A stretch of 5,516 bases of DNA from NCBI GenBank assembly GCA_002083985.1, contig MTER01000077.1:1-5516 (forward strand), read 5' to 3'. This DNA is from Candidatus Altarchaeales archaeon A3. GTDB lineage: Archaea > Altiarchaeota > Altiarchaeia > Altiarchaeales > Altiarchaeaceae. Positions 1 through 5,433 of this stretch are shown here, one piece after another (the stretch's first letter is position 1; the number at the start of each line of letters is the position of its first letter). The notes under the pieces were generated by a model that was given only the letters and a program-made list of their open reading frames with translations, did not search any database and was not told the origin of the DNA. The position numbers and the translations under genes were made by a program.

Positions 1-19
1 TCAATAACTTGTGAGAAGA

Positions 20-72
20 TAACCTCGCTGTTGCTCGGATATTTTCAAAATCTATATGATTTTGAAAATGAC
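20..72 (-). repeat. A-related hairpin segment inserted in repeat B
   Basis: Read on the minus strand, this segment matches the core of repeat A (about 710-760), including the CCGARC...GAGGTTA block next to the hairpin. It lacks the outer A ends (TGTTGCAAA). It interrupts repeat B between GAAGAT and AAAATATATG. It is clearly diverged from the other two A copies, so it is an older or different family member. Its hairpin is described separately at 37-72. Confidence 0.6.
37..72. other. Perfect 12-bp hairpin with 5-nt loop
   Basis: ATTTTCAAAATC (41-52) and GATTTTGAAAAT (58-69) are exact reverse complements around the loop TATAT (53-57); the outer G38/C72 can also pair. Relative to the A copies at 710-744 and 5462-5496, C46 and G64 are both extra, and they pair with each other. 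The stem is therefore preserved by a matched double change. Confidence 0.75.
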
Positions 73-176
73 AAAATATATGACTTGTTTTGCATTTTTT
101 GTATTTGTTTTTTATAAAATGAGCAGTTACGAAATTTATTTACCACAACTTATTGAGATCTTACAAATTTGCTCTT

Positions 177-182
177 AAAAAA
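177..182 (-). terminator. Candidate T-tract terminator of the lipoprotein gene
   Basis: On the minus strand a run of six T lies about 17 nt after the lipoprotein stop codon, without an obvious GC hairpin. Archaeal termination commonly uses T-rich tracts alone. In so AT-rich a sequence such runs are frequent, so this is only a candidate. Confidence 0.3.
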
Positions 183-199
183 GGTTTAAATTTTCCAAA

Positions 200-664
200 T
201 CATTCTTGTATCACCTTTACATCAGGTGCGACAATCCAATAAGGGCCTGGGCACCTCTCATTTGGTAATTGCGCAGAAATTTTTGCTACATCTTTACTCG
301 TGCATCCAGCACATTCACCACCACCAACTTTGATTTTATCTCCCACTTGTGCTATAAAATTGCCTTTATCATCAAGGATATGAATTGTTTTATCTTTACT
401 ACTTATTGATGCTGAAAAACCATAAGACCATACAAGCAAATAACCACCGACACGGAGACAACCACCTTCATCTACTACTTCCAGTTTACCCGATAATAAC
501 GCGTCCATATAAGATGTAACGGATTCTTTTTGTGTAGGAAAAAAAAGATATGGTGATGATTTATTGACAGAGTCATTTTGTTGTGCCCTTTCAACACATC
601 CACTAACCAACATCAATATAATTATTCCAATTCCTATCATTATTATTTTTAATTTCGGATCCAT
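200..664 (-). CDS. Predicted lipoprotein with a GCLR...GGGE-type extracellular domain
   Basis: This 154-aa protein has a classic lipoprotein signal: charged start MDPKLK, hydrophobic core at about residues 7-20, and lipobox LVSGC with the lipidated Cys at 23. It is probably anchored on the outer face of the membrane. Residues 24-50 look like a flexible linker. The domain (about 55-154) contains GGCLRVGGYLLVW (67-79), GFSAS (82-86), a turn DDKGN (98-102), VGDKIKVGGGE (107-117) and RCPGPYWIV (137-145). From memory, similar G-C-L-R / VGD.v.vGGGE patterns recur in uncharacterised small lipoproteins; I cannot name the family or a function. Cys 69, 118, 121 and 138 could form disulfides outside the cell. 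The ATG is the natural start because the signal peptide follows at once. No Shine-Dalgarno is seen. Repeat A lies directly upstream and may carry its promoter. Confidence 0.8.
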   Translation of the reverse strand: MDPKLKIIMIGIGIIILMLVSGCVERAQQNDSVNKSSPYLFFPTQKESVTSYMDALLSGKLEVVDEGGCLRVGGYLLVWSYGFSASISSKDKTIHILDDKGNFIAQVGDKIKVGGGECAGCTSKDVAKISAQLPNERCPGPYWIVAPDVKVIQE

Positions 665-681
665 TTTTGAGTTTTTATATT

Positions 682-796
682 AGAGTTGTTGCAAATTAAA
701 AATTTTAAAGGTGATTTTAAAATCGCAAAGATTTTAAAATATCCGAACGAAGTGAGGTTAAAATTAAAGGGGAAAAAGTTATTTTGCAACATGTCT
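682..796. mobile_element. Repeat A, complete copy: about 115-bp MITE-like element
   Basis: The left end AGAGTTGTTGCAAATTA and the reverse complement of the right end, AGACATGTTGCAAAATA, differ at only three of 17 positions, giving terminal inverted repeats. Positions 681-764 recur without mismatch at 5433-5516. The element holds a hairpin (710-744) and no transposase gene, so it looks like a non-autonomous element needing a transposase elsewhere. The TGTTGCAAA core resembles the ends of IS6-family elements (IS26 ends in GGCACTGTTGCAAA); that family link is a guess. The right edge overlaps the antiporter stop codon (795-797), so the element sits directly after that gene and directly upstream of the lipoprotein gene. 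A minus-strand T5 run (773-777) could end antiporter transcription. No clear target-site duplication is visible. Confidence 0.6.
710..744. other. Hairpin inside repeat A copy 2
   Basis: Arms 710-724 and 730-744 pair over 15 positions with two mismatches (712/742, 713/741) around the loop GCAAA (725-729). The decamer ATTTTAAAAT is itself a palindrome and occurs in each arm, so the arms are both direct and inverted repeats. Confidence 0.65.
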
Positions 797-2417
797 AATC
801 ATCTATATCTTTCTTATTTATTATTTTTTCGTTGGCAATTACATATGCCACATCATACATAAACCACAACATCATTATTCCGAACAAAACAGATAAAAAT
901 GGATTCATATACTCAAGACGGAAGAATGATAAAATTGAAAATTTTGTAGCAAAAATAAGATAAAGAGCTACAATCATAGCAATATTTCCGATTATTCGTT
1001 TTTGTGTTGTCTTGCTTATTATTAAAAACGAATGCAAGATGACAAATATCTCTTTAATGAGATTGATAATTTTAATTATGCTGTGAATGGTAAACGGAAG
1101 CGATAAAACCAGTAATATTATTCCTTCTTTAAGATAGCCGAATTCCGATAAAATATAAGAGACCGCAAATACTGCCAATATTGCAATTGTATCCTTCCAG
1201 AGACCTTTTCCTTCCGTATAGACCTTTTTTGTAATTTCCGCTTCAATACTAGTTTTTGTTTTGTATATTCTTAACGAAAATTTATCAAAAAGAGAGGACT
1301 TAGAAATAAGTATATTCAGCCCTTTAAAAATTTTCGAATTTAAGGATAACGATGAGAGAAATGCTGAAATAATGAACGCAATTCCAAAAGCACTTAAAAT
1401 TTCGCCGGCAATAAGCCCTTTATTTGTTGCATCTATAAGTAAAATCAAAGAAAATTCACTAAGGGAAAGCATGAGCGCAGATGAACGAAGTGCTTGTTCC
1501 TTATTATGTTCCAGGGAATGATAGAGAAAAAACACCGTATAAAATTTAAGAAAAAAATTCAGGATAACAAACAACACGATAATTGCGAATGTATTTATTA
1601 CATCCTCAATATGTATCATCATGCCGACAGAAAAGAAGAATAATGTAATGAAAAGGATAGTAAACGGTTCAAAAATTTTCTGGATTGTCTCGCTGTGCCT
1701 AGTTGAGCCGACTAAATTTCCTGCAATAAATGCTCCTATTAGCCCGGAAAATCCGATAAAATTTGTCAAAGCTGCCATTACGATGCAGAGTATAATTGTA
1801 ACTAACAGTATGTTTTCTTCAGTCCTGCGTTCAACAAAAAAACTGAAAATTTGATCTATTACTTTCAGAAGCACAAAATAAGAAAACAGAATCAGCAGAA
1901 AAATTTTAACAATTGAAAATTCTATGTCATCAGTTCCGGATATTAAAGCCATCAATATAATAACGAGCACATCTTCTATAACCAGAACGCCTATCATTAT
2001 CTGTATTTCCTTCTCTTTGAGAATGCCTCTTTCTTTCGCTATTTTTGCTACTATTGCGGTTGATGAAAATGTAAATGCCCCAGCGAGCACAATGGCTATT
2101 CCGGGGGAAAACAAAAATAAAAAGAGCTGATAACATATCATAAATATGAAGAAAAATTTAAGCAAAGCAATAATTACTATTGAAAAAGCATTTTTCCCTA
2201 TCTTTTTCATGTCAAATTCCATACCTATGAGAAACAGTAAAAGCAGAATTCCGATATCCGAGAAAAATTTTATCTCATCCGGCTGAAAGATGCCGACATA
2301 AGCGAAACAGATGCCTGCAAATATAACTCCAATTATGTAACTCTGCCGCAGTAAAATGAATACGGTTGTTACCAATACAATTGCAATAATGGCTAGTGAG
2401 ATTAAATTTATATCCAT
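795..2417 (-). CDS. CPA2-family cation/proton antiporter (Kef/NapA-like membrane domain, no RCK domain)
   Basis: This 540-aa integral membrane protein probably exchanges Na+ or K+ for protons. Residues 1-360 are the transporter domain of about 12 hydrophobic segments. Family marks are LIGMEFD (63-69), the discontinuous-helix motif FSSTAIVAK (117-125), the ion-site pair Glu148-Asp149 in VLVIEDVLVI, GFSGLIGAFIAGNLVG (222-237), FFFSVGMMI (260-268) and LSLSEFSLIL (317-326). Kef channels have Gln-Asp and electrogenic NapA/NhaA antiporters Asp-Asp at the ion pair; Glu-Asp leaves coupling and ion preference open. E. coli KefB/KefC continue into a cytosolic nucleotide-binding RCK/TrkA domain. Here a linker (about 361-406) leads to about five more hydrophobic segments (407-525) and a charged tail, with no GxGxxG motif. 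Its ATG is followed at once by a transmembrane helix. It diverges from map across a shared 122-bp region. Confidence 0.85.
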   Translation of the reverse strand: MDINLISLAIIAIVLVTTVFILLRQSYIIGVIFAGICFAYVGIFQPDEIKFFSDIGILLLLFLIGMEFDMKKIGKNAFSIVIIALLKFFFIFMICYQLFLFLFSPGIAIVLAGAFTFSSTAIVAKIAKERGILKEKEIQIMIGVLVIEDVLVIILMALISGTDDIEFSIVKIFLLILFSYFVLLKVIDQIFSFFVERRTEENILLVTIILCIVMAALTNFIGFSGLIGAFIAGNLVGSTRHSETIQKIFEPFTILFITLFFFSVGMMIHIEDVINTFAIIVLFVILNFFLKFYTVFFLYHSLEHNKEQALRSSALMLSLSEFSLILLIDATNKGLIAGEILSAFGIAFIISAFLSSLSLNSKIFKGLNILISKSSLFDKFSLRIYKTKTSIEAEITKKVYTEGKGLWKDTIAILAVFAVSYILSEFGYLKEGIILLVLSLPFTIHSIIKIINLIKEIFVILHSFLIISKTTQKRIIGNIAMIVALYLIFATKFSILSFFRLEYMNPFLSVLFGIMMLWFMYDVAYVIANEKIINKKDIDD

Positions 2418-2539
2418 CGGCTTTTAAATTTAGTTTTACTTTGGTTTAAATTTATTTAAATTTATTTTTAAACTATTTATTTACCATTCTAATTTTTATA
2501 CAATCTTAATTCTAACATTATAAATTTATAAATTTTAAG
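2418..2539. promoter_or_regulatory. Divergent promoter region between the antiporter and map genes
   Basis: The 122 bp are almost pure A/T. For map, TTTTTATA (2493-2500) is a TATA-box candidate that would give a short leader; a perfect 14-bp palindrome, TTATAAATTTATAA (2518-2531), lies 8 bp before the ATG. For the antiporter on the minus strand, the tandem AAATTTATT block (2448-2466) lies about 30-50 bp before its ATG. Neither start has a Shine-Dalgarno sequence, which suggests leaderless or short-leader transcripts. Exact boxes cannot be fixed by eye in such sequence. Confidence 0.4.
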
Positions 2540-3421
2540 ATGGAACAGCAAATACTAAATAAATATATTGAAGCAGGAAAAATCGCAAAAGATGTTGTGG
2601 ACTGGAGTAAAAATTTAATAAAACCGGATGCAAAGACCCTTGACATTGCAGAAAGCGTTGAAAATAAAATAAAAGAAAAGGCAGAGATTGCTTTTCCAGT
2701 GAACATTTCTATCAACAACATTGCCGCACATTCAACGCCGTCATGGAATGATGAGTCCGTTATAGGAGAAAGTGTTGTTAAAATAGACCTGGGAGTTGCG
2801 GTTGAGGGATACATTGCCGATACCGCTTATACGATTGATTTAACTGGAAAGTACGGAAAAATGCTGGAGGCAAATAAGGCAGCATTGGAAAACGCATTAA
2901 AAATTTTAAAACCGGATTTGAAAATTTCCGAAATAGGAAAAGTTATAGAAGAAACAATAAAGAGTTACGGATACAAGCCGATTGAAAATTTAACAGGTCA
3001 TCAGATGGAGCAGTATGCCTTACACGGAGGGATCGCAATTCCGAATGTCCATACGATGGATAGCAAAACATTAAAGGAAGATATGGTTATAGCAATAGAA
3101 CCATTCGCTACAGATGGAATCGGGAGTGTGATAGAAACAAATAAGTATGAAATTTATAGTTTAATGCAAATCAAGCAGGTAAGGATGACAGAAGAAAGAA
3201 ATTTGTTAAATTACCTTGAAGCAAGAAAAGGTATGCCATTTGCAAAAAGATGGTTTAAAGCAATTCCGGAAGTAAAATTAAATTTAATACTTCAGGATAT
3301 GATAAATAGAAGCATAATAAGAAAACATGGAATGTTCAGGGAAAAAGGCAACGGAATAGTAAGTCAGTTTGAGCATACTGCAATAATAACAAATGACGGG
3401 GCGATAATAACAACATTATAA
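2540..3421 (+). CDS. map: Methionine aminopeptidase, type II (archaeal)
   Basis: This cytosolic metalloprotease removes the initiator methionine from nascent proteins with a small second residue. The 293 aa match the archaeal type II enzymes (about 295 aa in Pyrococcus furiosus), which lack the N-terminal extension of eukaryotic MetAP2. The five metal ligands are in place: Asp83 (KIDLGVAVEG), Asp94 (YIADTAYTIDL), His154 (TGHQMEQYALHGG), Glu187 (IAIEPFAT) and Glu278 (SQFEHTAIIT), nearly the P. furiosus positions (82, 93, 153, 187, 280). His64 in NIAAHSTP and His162 are the expected substrate-side histidines. The insertion typical of type II enzymes, a helical domain, fits residues 203-268, with LEARKGMPFAKRWF typical of the archaeal form. 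Start ATG at 2540 aligns with the family start; no Shine-Dalgarno is seen. It stands alone, divergent from the antiporter. Confidence 0.97.
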   Translation: MEQQILNKYIEAGKIAKDVVDWSKNLIKPDAKTLDIAESVENKIKEKAEIAFPVNISINNIAAHSTPSWNDESVIGESVVKIDLGVAVEGYIADTAYTIDLTGKYGKMLEANKAALENALKILKPDLKISEIGKVIEETIKSYGYKPIENLTGHQMEQYALHGGIAIPNVHTMDSKTLKEDMVIAIEPFATDGIGSVIETNKYEIYSLMQIKQVRMTEERNLLNYLEARKGMPFAKRWFKAIPEVKLNLILQDMINRSIIRKHGMFREKGNGIVSQFEHTAIITNDGAIITTL

Positions 3422-3635
3422 TTTTCCGCTATTATGTTTGAATCTTGCAAATTTCATCAATTCACAAATAAAAAATAAGGAGAGTCAACCAAATATACCT
3501 AAAAGGTAGATTTAATCAGGGTATATCCATAAACTGAACTTGCTCAATATTGAGAGGCAAATCAATCGTAACAGTCAAAAAATCACAAATAACCTCCACT
3601 TTTTATTGAGCATATTCCATAAACTCATATTTTTT
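3422..3635. other. Non-coding stretch with clustered inverted motifs
   Basis: I see no convincing gene. The stretch contains the perfect palindrome CTCAATATTGAG (3543-3554), another TATTGAG (3604-3610), and the direct repeat TCCATAAACT (3526-3535 and 3616-3625, 90 bp apart). An AAGGAGAG string (3478-3485) resembles a ribosome binding site, but no start codon follows at a useful distance. The TATTGAG motif also occurs in both inverted ends of adjacent repeat B, so this may be decayed mobile-element sequence. Confidence 0.4.
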
Positions 3636-3777
3636 GTCAATTTGTGTAATTTCTCAATAACTTGTGGGAAGATTATAAAATATATGACTAGTTTTGCACT
3701 TTTTGTGGGTGTTTTTTATAAAATGAGCAGTTATGAAATTTATTTGCCTCAACTTATTGAGATGTTACCAATTTGTC
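3636..3777 (+). mobile_element. Repeat B, copy 2: about 142-bp element with inverted ends
   Basis: The left arm (3636-3668) and right arm (3747-3777) are imperfect inverted repeats, matching at roughly three quarters of positions and sharing TTATTGAGA exactly. The interior matches copy 1 at the window start, including an identical 22-bp block covering ATAAAATGAGCAGTTA. Copy 2 lacks the inserted hairpin segment seen at 21-72. A frame from ATG 3723 (MSSYEIYLPQLIEML..., 41 aa, ending at 3848) shares its first 13 residues with copy 1. It could be the relic of the start of a transposase gene, or chance. No intact transposase is present. Confidence 0.5.
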
Positions 3778-3849
3778 AGATAAAATATGACAATTTGTGT
3801 GTGAACTCAAAAAAAATTCAAAATTTTTACTTTATGAGTGGACACTAAA

Positions 3850-3896
3850 TATTAAATTTAAATTTTGCTGATTTAGTAATTTAATAAATAAATTTA
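3850..3896 (+). promoter_or_regulatory. Candidate promoter of the EndoQ gene
   Basis: An A/T-only block with TATA-like strings AAATTTAAATTTT (3854-3866) and TTTAATAAATA (3880-3890) precedes the ATG at 3903. No Shine-Dalgarno is present. The first string is 37-49 nt upstream of the ATG and would give a short leader. The assignment is tentative because similar strings occur throughout the window. Confidence 0.3.
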
Positions 3897-3902
3897 TTGA
3901 AT

Positions 3903-5171
3903 ATGATTCTTGCCGACTTTCATTTACACAGCAAATACAGCAGGGCAACAAGTCCGCTAATGAATATTATTGATCTGGGAAAAGCAGCAAAAGAAAAAGG
4001 TCTAAATTTACTTGGCACCGGCGATTTTACCCATCCAATGTATTTTGTCGAGTTAAAGAAAAATTTAACTAAATTTAACGATGGAATTTTCATTGAAGAA
4101 AAAAGCGGAACAAAATTTATCCTCACAACAGAGATATGCCTGATATTCAGCAAAGAAATAAACCAAGTTAAGAAAGTAAGAAAGATTCATCTGCTGGTTT
4201 TTGCGAAAAATTTTGAAATTGTCGGACAAATTAATGAATTGCTTTCAAAGGTAGGGAATGTAAAGGCAGACGGCAGACCTATATTCGGAATGAATGCGGT
4301 TGATTTTACTGAAAAAATTCTGGAAATTTCAGAGGAAAATTTTATCGTGCCGGCGCATGTGTGGACGCCGTGGTTCGGTATTCTCGGTTCAAAATCCGGC
4401 TTTGACAATATTGAAGAATGTTTTGAAGATAAAAGTAAGGAAATTTATGCTGTTGAGACCGGATTAAGCAGCGACCCTTTGATGAACTGGCGAATAAGTA
4501 ATCTTGACAAATATGCTTTAATCTCAAATTCCGATTCACATAGTTTGCATAATCTCGGAAGAGAATGCAATGCCTTTAATTTTGATGAAGAAAAAGTGAA
4601 TTATGCTGATATTATTAATGCGCTCAAATTTAAAGATAATGCAAAATTTTTATTTACTGTTGAAGTTCCGCCTGAATTCGGCAAATATCACTATACAGGA
4701 CACAGAAATTGTAATTTTTCATGCCCGCAGAAAGAAGCAATAAATTTGCACAACTTATGTCCCGTTTGCAAAAATCCGTTAACAATAGGTGTTGAACAAA
4801 GGGTTGAGGAACTTGCGGACAGGGAAAGCGGTTTTATTCCAAAGAATGCAATTCCTTTTAAGAACATAATTCCATTGTGGGAAATTTGTGAGAAATTTAA
4901 GGTTAAGGACAAAGAGAAAATTTTGACCGAAAAATTTAATAATGATATGAATGTTTTGCTTAATGCCCCGATTGAAGAACTGGTGAGAATTGATGAAAAT
5001 GTCGGAAATGTTATTGGAGCATTGCGAAATAATAAACACATTGTTAAGCCGGGATATGACGGGGTTTACGGAGAAATTTTAACCGAAAGCATTAATACAT
5101 GTAATAGAGAAAATAGCAATAAAGAAGAAAGGACTAAAGAAAAAGAAAAAAGCAAAGGTAAAGAAAGGTAG
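3903..5171 (+). CDS. endoQ: Endonuclease Q (EndoQ) family PHP-domain DNA-repair nuclease
   Basis: EndoQ nicks DNA 5' of deaminated bases (uracil, hypoxanthine, xanthine) and abasic sites, opening an archaeal repair route. From ATG 3903 the protein has 422 aa, close to P. furiosus EndoQ. The PHP domain (1 to about 255) shows metal-site residues in order: His7 and His9 (DFHLHSKYSRATS), Asp41 and His44 (LGTGDFTHP), Glu77 (TTEICLIFS), His96 (KIHLLVF), His152 (VPAHVWTPW), Asp211 and His213 (ISNSDSHS). A zinc finger follows (GHRNC...CPVC, Cys270, Cys274, Cys286, Cys289) and leads into TIGVEQRVEELADR, a strong EndoQ signature. Residues 317-398 complete the C-terminal domain. The last 20 or so residues are a Lys/Glu-rich tail of low complexity. 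An in-frame TTG at 3897 would add two residues, but MILADFHLHS matches the family start better. It stands alone, with repeat B upstream. Confidence 0.93.
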   Translation: MILADFHLHSKYSRATSPLMNIIDLGKAAKEKGLNLLGTGDFTHPMYFVELKKNLTKFNDGIFIEEKSGTKFILTTEICLIFSKEINQVKKVRKIHLLVFAKNFEIVGQINELLSKVGNVKADGRPIFGMNAVDFTEKILEISEENFIVPAHVWTPWFGILGSKSGFDNIEECFEDKSKEIYAVETGLSSDPLMNWRISNLDKYALISNSDSHSLHNLGRECNAFNFDEEKVNYADIINALKFKDNAKFLFTVEVPPEFGKYHYTGHRNCNFSCPQKEAINLHNLCPVCKNPLTIGVEQRVEELADRESGFIPKNAIPFKNIIPLWEICEKFKVKDKEKILTEKFNNDMNVLLNAPIEELVRIDENVGNVIGALRNNKHIVKPGYDGVYGEILTESINTCNRENSNKEERTKEKEKSKGKER

Positions 5172-5186
5172 AAAGGACTTGATGAA

Positions 5187-5212
5187 TTTTTATAAATTTG
5201 GCGCTTATTTTT
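5187..5212 (+). terminator. Candidate T-tract terminator after EndoQ
   Basis: Two T5 runs (5187-5191 and 5208-5212) follow the EndoQ stop codon by 16-41 nt. There is no stable GC hairpin. T-tract clusters of this kind are typical of archaeal 3' ends, but A/T richness makes chance runs likely. Confidence 0.3.
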
Positions 5213-5221
5213 AATTTCATG

Positions 5222-5414
5222 TTATTGATGTAATTGCTGTAAAATTTTATAATTTTCGCCACCATCACAAACTTCAATATAATGTCCCAAAAAATTTACT
5301 TTAATTTGCAGGACGGAAATGTTGTTGCGAGGAAGGTTGTTGAGTATCATCAAAAGATATGTCCTCCTTTGACAACTTTGACATTTTATCATAAAATTCC
5401 TTTTTTGACATCAT
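5222..5414 (-). pseudogene. Probable frameshifted small gene of unknown function
   Basis: Two minus-strand frames overlap here. The first starts at an ATG pair (5414) and reads MMSKKEFYDKMSKLSKEDIS..., Lys/Glu/Asp-rich with ordinary codons, stopping after 37 aa at 5301. The second, shifted by one base, is open to a stop at 5222 and ends with the protein-like VNFLGHYIEVCDGGENYKIL. The first part of frame one and the last part of frame two look the more natural, so a single gene of about 65 aa broken by one indel (mutation or sequence error) is the simplest reading. The second frame alone, from ATG 5392 (56 aa), is an alternative. I do not recognise the product. Repeat A copy 3 lies directly upstream, the same arrangement as at the lipoprotein gene. 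A plus-strand frame from 5282 overlaps and looks less coding-like. Confidence 0.35.
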
Positions 5415-5433
5415 TTCTCTTAATTTATATAAT

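Larger units (their letters stand above)
1..171 (+). repeat. Repeat B, copy 1 (left end cut by window start; interrupted by an A-like segment)
   Basis: Positions 1-20 and 73-171 align with 3654-3777: the same start (TCAATAACTTGTG), then AAAATATATGAC, a T-rich stretch, a shared 22-bp block around TTTATAAAATGAGCAGTTA, and an end reading ACTTATTGAGAT. The end (143-171) is an imperfect inverted repeat of the beginning, as in small non-autonomous transposable elements. Where copy 2 has only TAT, this copy carries about 52 extra bases (21-72), related to repeat A. A short frame, 119-178, starts MSSYEIYLPQLIE and stops after 19 residues. No transposase gene is present. That B is mobile is an inference. 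Confidence 0.6.

Noticed and set aside
671..844. Plus-strand open frame through repeat A copy 2 (LLQIKNFKGDFKIAKILKY...)
   Set aside because: The same peptide appears in copy 3 only because the DNA is identical. The diverged copy at 20-72 has one-base insertions in each hairpin arm, which preserve the stem but not this frame, so selection appears to act on the hairpin.
1261..2136. Several plus- and minus-strand frames inside the antiporter gene
   Set aside because: The antiporter frame carries clear family motifs throughout; these are out-of-frame shadows with no recognisable features.
3540..3848. A 102-residue plus-strand frame starting at TTG
   Set aside because: It begins at a TTG without a ribosome site, runs across repeat B and its inverted ends, and has an irregular composition. 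Only the part after ATG 3723 shows any conservation, and that is treated under repeat B.
3920..5041. Minus-strand frames opposite the EndoQ gene
   Set aside because: EndoQ motifs cover the whole plus-strand frame; the opposite frames are hydrophobic or Ser-rich shadows typical of antisense reading.
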